This document shows, in pieces, positions 57,297 to 64,000 of a DNA stretch of 64,000 nt. Below the pieces are notes generated by a model. It did no database searches, had not been told where the DNA came from, and was given only the letters and a program-made list of their open reading frames with translations. The DNA is from Umbilicaria muhlenbergii (Eukaryota > Ascomycota > Lecanoromycetes > Umbilicariales > Umbilicariaceae). The number at the start of each line of letters is the position of its first letter. Positions within the stretch are counted from its first letter, which is position 1. Made by a program: the position numbers and the translations under genes. Location of the stretch: positions 6,318,495 through 6,382,494 of the forward strand of contig KK106982.1 of assembly GCA_000611775.1 (NCBI GenBank). The letters run 5' to 3'.

Positions 57297-59033
57297 ATGT
57301 CTGTACCTCCCAAGGGCCACACTGGTGATGCCTTCCGCAACTACGAAGAGGACCGCAATGCCGGTGACAAGGAAGCTGTCTACACCACCAGCAATGGCGT
57401 GCCAATGCCACACCCGTATGAAACACAGCGCGTTGGCGAGAACGGTCCTCTACTCCTCCAGGACTTCCACCTGATTGACCTCCTTTCCCACTTCGACCGC
57501 GAGCGTATCCCCGAGCGAGTCGTGCACGCCAAAGGCAGCGGTGCCCACGGTTACTTCAAGACAACCAAGCCCCTCGACGATGTGTGTCTTGCCGACATCT
57601 TCAGCAAAGAGGGGAAAGAGTGCCCTATCTCCATCCGTTTCTCAACCGTCGGTGGCGAGTCCGGTTCAAGTGACTCTGCTCGAGACCCCCGAGGTTTCTC
57701 AGTCAAGTTCCGAACCGAAGAAGGCAATTGGGACTTGGTGGCAAACAACACGCCGGTCTTCTTCTTGCGCGACCCGGCCAAGTTCCCACACTTCATCCAC
57801 ACACAGAAGCGCGACCCGGCAACTCATCTGACCGGCGCCGATGACTCAACTCAATTCTGGGATTACCTTTCCAACAATCCCGAGTCTGTCCACCAGGTTA
57901 TGATTCTCATGGGCGACCGCGGTATCCCCGATGGATTCCGCCACATGAACGGCTACAGTGGTCACACCTTCAAATTCGTCAACAAGGAAGGCGATTGGGT
58001 TTACACGCAGATTCACCTCAAGTCCGACCAGGGCAATAAGACCCTGACCAACGACGAGGCTGCGTCGAAGTCACCCGACTACGGGCAAAAAGACCTGTAC
58101 GAGGCGATTGAACGCGGAGAATACCCATCGTGGACCTTGGCCATTCAGATGATGACCGCCAAGCAGGCCGAGGATCTCTGGGAGAAGCAGAAGATCAACG
58201 TCTTCGATCTGACCCACGTTTGGCCCCAGAAGCAGTTCCCTCTCCGTGAGGTCGGCAAACTCGTCCTGAACGAAAATGTCAAGAACTACTTCGCCGAGAT
58301 CGAACAGATCGCATTCAACCCTGCCCATCTTGTACCCGGCATTGAACCCTCCGCCGACCCAGTCCTACAAAGTCGTCTGTTCTCATACCCAGACGCCCAC
58401 CGTCACCGTGTCGGTGTCAACTACCAACAACTACCTGTCAACGCTCCTCGATGCCCATACCGAATGGGCAACTTCCAACGTGATGGGCAAATGGCCTTCT
58501 ACAACCAAGGCTCCCGTGCCGGCTACCTCTCGTCGATCAGTCCCATCCAGTTCCGCGAGCGCTCCGTCAACCTCGACAAGACACACGGCAACTTCACCGG
58601 CAATGCCATCACATTCCTCTCCGAGATCCGACCGGAGGATTTCATCGCTCCCCGCACCCTGTGGGAGAAAGTCTTTGACGACGGCGCTCGCGAGCGTTTC
58701 ATCGCCACCGTCTCCGGCCACATGTCCACCTGCAGGGACAAGGAGATTCTCAAGCGCCAAATCGCCATCTTCCGCGAAGTCTCCGACGACATTGCGAAAC
58801 GTCTCGAGAAAGCTACAGGCATTCAAGGCTACCCAGGTATTGCGGAGATGCGATTCAACGGCACTCACAACGGCTTCGCCAAGGACAAATCTCTCCGTGC
58901 GGCGAACGGCATGGTGAGCAAGGTGGGCCTTAGCGCTACGGAAAACAACGGGGCGCCCATCAAGGGCACACACAAGGATGAGAGTATCGACCCGACCAAG
59001 CTTAAGGGAATGATGGTCAATGGCTTCCACTGA
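57297..59033 (+). CDS. Monofunctional haem catalase
   Basis: Intronless, 578 aa, complete. It dismutates hydrogen peroxide to water and oxygen. Key residues are present at family spacing: distal His77 in RVVHAKGSGAHGYF, Asn150 in NNTPVFFLRDP, and the proximal haem ligand Tyr364 in RLFSYPDAHRHRVG. The NADPH-binding region and the C-terminal helices follow. The length and the absence of a C-terminal flavodoxin-like domain or signal peptide place it among small-subunit catalases; the C-terminus (VNGFH) is not a canonical SKL-type peroxisomal signal, so it is likely cytosolic. The ATG at 57297 has CACCATG context and the N-terminus matches the family start. Strong codon bias and a CT-rich leader suggest high or stress-induced expression. 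Confidence 0.97.
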   Translation: MSVPPKGHTGDAFRNYEEDRNAGDKEAVYTTSNGVPMPHPYETQRVGENGPLLLQDFHLIDLLSHFDRERIPERVVHAKGSGAHGYFKTTKPLDDVCLADIFSKEGKECPISIRFSTVGGESGSSDSARDPRGFSVKFRTEEGNWDLVANNTPVFFLRDPAKFPHFIHTQKRDPATHLTGADDSTQFWDYLSNNPESVHQVMILMGDRGIPDGFRHMNGYSGHTFKFVNKEGDWVYTQIHLKSDQGNKTLTNDEAASKSPDYGQKDLYEAIERGEYPSWTLAIQMMTAKQAEDLWEKQKINVFDLTHVWPQKQFPLREVGKLVLNENVKNYFAEIEQIAFNPAHLVPGIEPSADPVLQSRLFSYPDAHRHRVGVNYQQLPVNAPRCPYRMGNFQRDGQMAFYNQGSRAGYLSSISPIQFRERSVNLDKTHGNFTGNAITFLSEIRPEDFIAPRTLWEKVFDDGARERFIATVSGHMSTCRDKEILKRQIAIFREVSDDIAKRLEKATGIQGYPGIAEMRFNGTHNGFAKDKSLRAANGMVSKVGLSATENNGAPIKGTHKDESIDPTKLKGMMVNGFH

Positions 59034-60089
59034 GCGTTTGATGGGTTAGGTTGTATGTAACACGAGTGGATGTAGCTAGATGATAACGAGATAAAATGAG
59101 CAGAATCATTGGATGTCTTATATACCATGTCTCCTGCATTTGGCGTACGTGTTTCCCATGCATTCGTGCCGCTGGGATACTCTTTCTCCGGAACGACACC
59201 ACCATCTGACACGTCGTACTCTCCTATGTCGACCACTACCAACTCGACCGCGAACGCTCGCCCTGGCATAACAACAACGCCAAAGTTCAAGGTACAACAA
59301 CTTGCTCGAATTTGGCGCCGGTACACATACGTCTTATCCACAAACCACTCCTCCACAACTCGACTCTTGCTTGTCTTCCAGCTTTGCTTCGTCCGGCCGC
59401 TCGAGCGCGGGGCGTGTTAAATCTGGTACGGCGTGTACTTTCCTCCGTCTGCGGTATAGGAGAACATGCTACTGTGGCTGCGGTGATGACAACAACGGGG
59501 ATGACAACTCCTGTGCTTTAACAGTAGGGGCTTGCTAAATGAAGAGGTGCCAGGTTTTGAATTATCTAGAAATATTACTAGTACATTACGAAACCCCTGC
59601 AGCTGTACTTTCCATGTCGTGCGCTTTGGCTAAACGTGCAAGTATCTGCTGTGAGATATGGAAATATCAAACAGCAGCGAGCCAAGTGCAATGGTCCGGA
59701 TTTTGAAGTCAGACGTGGAAGCGGAATCCCCTCCTCGGGACCCTGTCACTCCTGCTCCGGTATGTCGCAGAAGTAAGACCGCCATTCTCTGCCACCGCTG
59801 CAAACAAGGACACCGCCCTCCCCCGTACTTGCACAAATCCAATCCACAACAGTCCAGCAGATACAACTAAACCATCCGACCACCGCATTCCAACCAAGCT
59901 ATTTCTCGTAAAAACAACCTCCCGTCCACCAAAAACACCAAAAACACCAAAACCACACAACTCCTTTGCTCCCCTTCCGAAAACGCCACCACCTCATACC
60001 CTCGCCCACTTCCAGAAACACTCCAACGCGCCCTCCCAACTCTCCAGACACTTTTACCACCCCCCCCCACCTAGGTCGAAACCACACCC
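59034..60089. other. Spacer between catalase and the large disordered gene
   Basis: About 1.06 kb between the convergent 3' ends. Several 60-100 codon ORFs occur on both strands but none has a recognisable motif, signal peptide or splice structure. C-rich runs begin near 60050. Confidence 0.4.
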
Positions 60090-63000
60090 TCAGCTCCCAT
60101 CCCACCCCGCCAACCCCCCCGGCTGCCACTCCTGCCCCGGATAACTCGTACTACTCATCACAATCTCCTCCTCGCTACTCCTCCGCCCCCCGTCCTCCTT
60201 CCCCACCCCACCGCCCCCCCCGCCCCTCCCCACCCCCGCCCGCTCAATCTGCATCTGCCGCGCCTTCCGCGCCGACACCGGCGTCGTCGCCACCGGCCCC
60301 GCCTCCCGCCGCCCCGTCCGCGCACTCCCAACGTCCGTCCGCAGCGGCGGCAGCAGCGCCCGCGCCGCTTCCCCGCCTCCTGCCTGCGGCGACCGCGGCG
60401 CCGCCGGCGGCTGCAGCGACGAGGAGCGCGAGTGCGAGGGCGGCGACGGGGAGAGGAACGGCGCGGATGGGGAGCTTCGCGAGTATGGAGACGGCGGGGA
60501 AGGGGCCGAGAGGCGGTATTCGTCTTTTGGGGGCGGGGGCGGCGGGGTGGGCGACGCGGGGCGGAAGAAGGTGTTTGGTTTGTAGGGGCGCGGGTGGAGG
60601 TGGTCGGTTGTGGCTTCGCTGGGGAAGGGGGGCACGTAGGCCGGGATCGGGGGGCCGACGAGGGGGAGGGGTTGGGCGGCGGAGGAGGAGGGATCGAGGG
60701 CTGGGGTTGTGGGGAGGGAGGGGGGGAATGCGGGGTGGGTCGCGGATGTGTTGCGGGAGTGGGCGCCGCTGGCGGAGCGGGAGTGGGTGGTGCTGGGTGG
60801 GGGGCTGGTGGTTGGGTCCCGCATCCACGAGTTGCTGCCGGGGTAGAGATCACGCGTCGGGCGGTTCTCTGATCTTCGGCGGTTGGGCTCGCTGATTCCC
60901 AGCTGGGAACTCCGGCTGGTGGGCTGCACATCGCCGTGGTCTTGGGTGCGCGGAGGATAGATGCCTGATTGTTGCAGGTATGGATCTGGCTGGTTGCTGG
61001 CGGGCTGCATGTACTGTGGCTGTCTTTGGTTTGAAAGACGGCGACCATCGGTTCCAAAGTCCCGAGGCGGACTTAGATTTCTAGGAGCGGGTGCGTAATA
61101 CCCTCCCGGTGGTGGCGGCATATATTCTTGGTCTCGAGGCGTATAAAACACGGAGCTGGGACCTCTTGATACGGGGGGGTGTAGCTGGCCCTGACCGGAG
61201 TGCATTAATTGCTGCGAAGGTAAAGCTGGATGAGCAGATTGAGGAAGCGGACTAGATGGACTACTTTTGCCCGATGAAGACCGCCCGAAGAGACTCTGAG
61301 GGACGTCAGCTCGGCTGCCTTGATTCATTTGGATATACCAGACTCACCCCCAAAGCAGAAAACCGTTTCTTCTTCCCACTTTCCGGCTCGGTCACGCCAG
61401 ACGTCGAGTTCCGCTGAAGCTTGTTCCGCAACTTTTTGGACTTACCTCGGGTCGGAAAGTCTTCGTCATCGCCACTAGGAGTCCTTGGTTGGGACTGCTG
61501 CAAGAGGTCAGTTCGTGATCCCGGTGCTTGTACAGCGATGCTCTCCCTGCTCCGATCGCTCCCGCTTCCGTTGTGGCCAGTCAGCGTACGAAAGAGACTA
61601 GTCCTCTTCGTCTTTTTGTCCGTAACCGGCGGCGTCGCGGTTGGTGGGGGTGCCGGCGGAGTAGCACTTTGACGCTCCACGCCAGTAGGAACAGGGGGTA
61701 TTTCCGCTTTAGAGCTGTTGCCAAGGTTCTTAAAGAAGCCAGAGCTCCGGGAGCTACGACGAGATCTAGACTTGGACCTTGCTGGGTCCACTGGCGGAGG
61801 ACCCAGGCCTTCGAGTTGATATTCTGTCCCTTGCTGCCGCGGTAACAAGGCCTCTTCGCGCCGGATCTGGGCTGGAAAGTACTTGGGAGGTAGATCATTG
61901 GCTTCTGTGAGCGATTGAAGCTCATTGTCTTGTCTAAACGCCGGATGCTGAGCAATATCTGGGCTCTTGAAGGGTCGAGAGAAGGAGCGGTGGCGATCGG
62001 GGGGCGTAGACCGGTCCTCCACGGGGATAATATCACGGTCTAAACCATATTGGGTTTGAGTTAAGTCGTTGTACGCATCCAGATTGTTGTTGGCCAAGGA
62101 CCGCGCTGGCGATACAGGTGATGGCGGGCGATTTTCGTGCACTTCATCAGGTAGCGAATCTATGCTAGGTTCCCGTGGCTTGAAATCACGGGATGAATGA
62201 GCCGGCTGCTTCGACGAATACTCAATGAAAGAGAAGGGCCTCTTTGCCTGCTGGTCTAGGGCAGAAGGAATGGTGGCAGGTGCTTGAGGTCCAGAAACAG
62301 ATGTGGTTCCATTCCCGCCAGCTGGGCCATAAATAGGCTCTTGGAAGGTATTCTGAACAAAAGCTGGAGGGGTGGTGTGGCGATTCACTTTCTGCGGCAG
62401 GACTGCACCCGCTTCTCTGCTACTATCCGTCGTGTGAGACGTGCTATCCGGTTCCACAGAGTCACTTGTAGAATAAGGCTGCTCCACTCTGGTGTTGGGT
62501 GGTGGCCAAGCTTTTGCGTCGCCTTCTGCACTCTCAACGATGTTTGATGTTGACAGACCAGTGTTCCTGGAAGGAGACTGACTTGGACCCTCATGACCAA
62601 TTATTGAAGTATTAACAAGACGAACACTAGAAGGTTGTTGGATAGACTGGGGATAGCCCAATTTTTCTGGCGAGACGCCCCTAGTCCCGCGCTCATGAGA
62701 TGTACGCTGATCATCAACGCGTGTTGGTACGGGAGGAATTTCCTCAAGGGTTGCGGTAACGACTTGTGGCCTCCGTAGCTCATTGCTACGCCTGAGCCCA
62801 GGGGAGTCTGCTTGGGTAGGGATTCTGTTGCTGCTTGTGGCGGATTGCGGACTGTGCACCTCTTTCGGAGATCCGATGTATGATTCCGCCTGCGCTGTTT
62901 GCTGTAGAAATATTGGAGCAGCGTCTCCAATTACTACTGGGTTACTCTGCTCTTCTTCTTGTGCTTCCTCCTGCGGCCGCTCTGAATCGCGGTCATGTAT

Positions 63001-64000
63001 TGAGGCTTCCCTCGATAGCTCAAGGCTTCCGTCTGGGCGTCTAGGCTCTTCGGAAGAACGCCTGAACTTGTCCGGGCCCCTGTTATGCACACTAGGCTGC
63101 GGCTCTCTGTTATGCACACTAGGCTGCGGCTCTCTGTTATGCACACTAGGCTGCGGCTCTCTGTCAGCCCCCGAAGTATCTGGTCCGAGAGCCGGAGAGG
63201 ATGCGGCATTGCGGGGCTCCGAGATCTGCTTGGCTTGTGAGTGGTTGGTGGCGGCATGATCGACAGACGGTACGAATGACAGAGGTCGACTGGATGTCAA
63301 CAGCGACCTCGTGTTATCTTGCGGGGAAGGAGTTGTTCGCACAGGCAGTGACGGGTCGCTTTGGTAAGAGGTGGCAGGTTGTCCCGGTTGGAATGTATCT
63401 AGTGACTGTGGTTGCATTCCTCGAGAGGCGGGATCGGGACTAGGGGAAGGGGTAGTCGTGTTTGTACTCGTAGCCTGTGGGCACACACACGAATCAATCA
63501 CTTTCACATGGACGTAAAGGTTCAAAGAGTACAGAATTCCATTGCTGCGCAATGGAACGGTCCGAGGCCGAGATACGCAGATTCCGAGTCACGCTTGGAT
63601 AGAAATACACTGCAAGAATGAAAGAAATCCGCCTCCGCTCCCGGTCGTAGAAAACGTCCATACATTGCGTTATATGAATACAGTTACAATTAAGAAATTA
63701 ATCAGAGGAAAATCATTTCTCTACCTTATCACCGCCACCGCTGCTTCTGAACCTGCTCTTACCCTTCGAGAATAGACCTTTCGCAGCAACATTTGCCTTT
63801 CCGCCAAATACACCTGCGTTCTTTAGCAGATCCTTGCCTTTTGCTTGTACCCTGCCGCTCCCGCCAGATGTAGGAAAACTTTGTCTTTCAGAAGGCTCCG
63901 AATAGCCAGGCGATGCTGTAGCAGAGCCTGGTGTCGTCGGCTGGGAGCTGGCATTGAGGTATTGTTGGTAGTATGGTTGTTGAGCAGGTTGTGCGCCAGC
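60090..64000 (-). CDS. Large intrinsically disordered Ser/Pro-rich protein (3' part)
   Basis: The gene runs off the right edge; its 5' end is missing. Three visible exons (64000-63725, 63474-61348, 61295-60090) are joined in frame by introns of 250 and 52 bp, giving 1202 residues to the stop. The first visible exon ends with a basic, Gly/Lys-rich block (KGKDLLKNAGVFGGKANVAAKGLFSKGKS). The rest is almost wholly low-complexity: Ser, Pro, Gln, Thr and Arg with many SP/TP and RSxS sites, polyproline runs, and a short Gly run near the C-terminus. A basic patch (SKKLRNKLQRNS, then GKKKRFSALG) precedes the last intron. A 9-residue repeat occurs three times (63081-63163). No enzymatic domain is seen in this part. 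Such proteins in ascomycetes are often phosphorylated scaffolds; the role here is unknown. Confidence 0.82.
63081..63163 (-). repeat. 27-bp coding minisatellite, three copies
   Basis: Three near-identical 27-bp units within exon 2 of the disordered-protein gene encode HNREPQPSV-like nonapeptides. The period is a multiple of three, so unit changes keep the frame; it is likely to be length-variable among strains. Confidence 0.9.

Noticed and set aside
57049-57474. ORFs made of Ser or Leu runs upstream of catalase
   Set aside because: They are translations of the CT-rich microsatellite in the promoter or leader.
59109-59538. Small + strand ORFs after catalase, including a Cys-rich C-terminus
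   Set aside because: No signal peptide, splice sites or family pattern; overlapping frames on both strands are equally open.
60158-61057. Long alternative-frame ORFs on both strands opposite the disordered protein
   Set aside because: C-rich and GC-skewed codons keep other frames open; the called frame is fixed by two consistent splice junctions.

Overview
The window looks like nuclear DNA of a filamentous ascomycete (Pezizomycotina). The host genes have short GT-AG introns (about 45-60 bp in most genes, 139-250 bp in three cases). Their products belong to families typical of these fungi: a rhodopsin-like membrane protein, a GABA-permease-type transporter, a P450, a small haem catalase and small secreted proteins. 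The species cannot be fixed from the sequence alone.

Positions 1 to about 39.5 kb are a transposon graveyard with no host gene that I can support. It is a nested stack of Ty3/Gypsy LTR-retrotransposon fossils, AT-rich and CpG-poor. Element A (310-8542, + strand) and element B (12601-21847, - strand) belong to one family. B sits inside an older fossil C (- strand, 3' LTR at 8867-9094). Element E (28219-35012) sits inside element D (23721-36959). D in turn sits inside a third, rearranged copy of the A/B family whose internal 90-bp tandem repeats have expanded (23202-23720 and 36960-38770). A, B, D and E each keep a 5-bp target-site duplication (GATTC, ATCAT, ACAGT, AAGTC), so the order of insertion can be read. 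Two TIR-bordered DNA elements carrying internal tandem repeats, far less decayed, lie among them (13032-14006 and 22249-23199). A 141-bp solo LTR-like element with its own duplication (39571-39711) lies at the edge.

From about 40.8 kb onward the composition becomes balanced and ordinary genes appear. A delta-aminolevulinate dehydratase paralogue (-) is followed by a rhodopsin-like membrane protein (+) and an amino-acid/GABA permease (+). A 270-bp hAT-type MITE lies next to a degenerate cytochrome P450. After these come a GNAT acetyltransferase (+), two tandem paralogous small secreted proteins (-), a broken membrane protein resembling hydroxylaminobenzene mutase (-), a cysteine-rich secreted protein with a clear TATA box (+), a catalase (+), and the 3' three exons of a very large disordered protein (-) that runs off the right edge.

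Relations between genes: the dehydratase consumes 5-aminolevulinate, and yeast Uga4, a GABA permease, is known to import 5-aminolevulinate, so the 40.8-46.6 kb group could be a small haem-precursor uptake and use module; this is inference. The two adjacent secreted paralogues plus the separate Cys-rich secreted protein make the transposon-proximal flank look like accessory, effector-type territory. No tRNA, rRNA or CRISPR array was seen.
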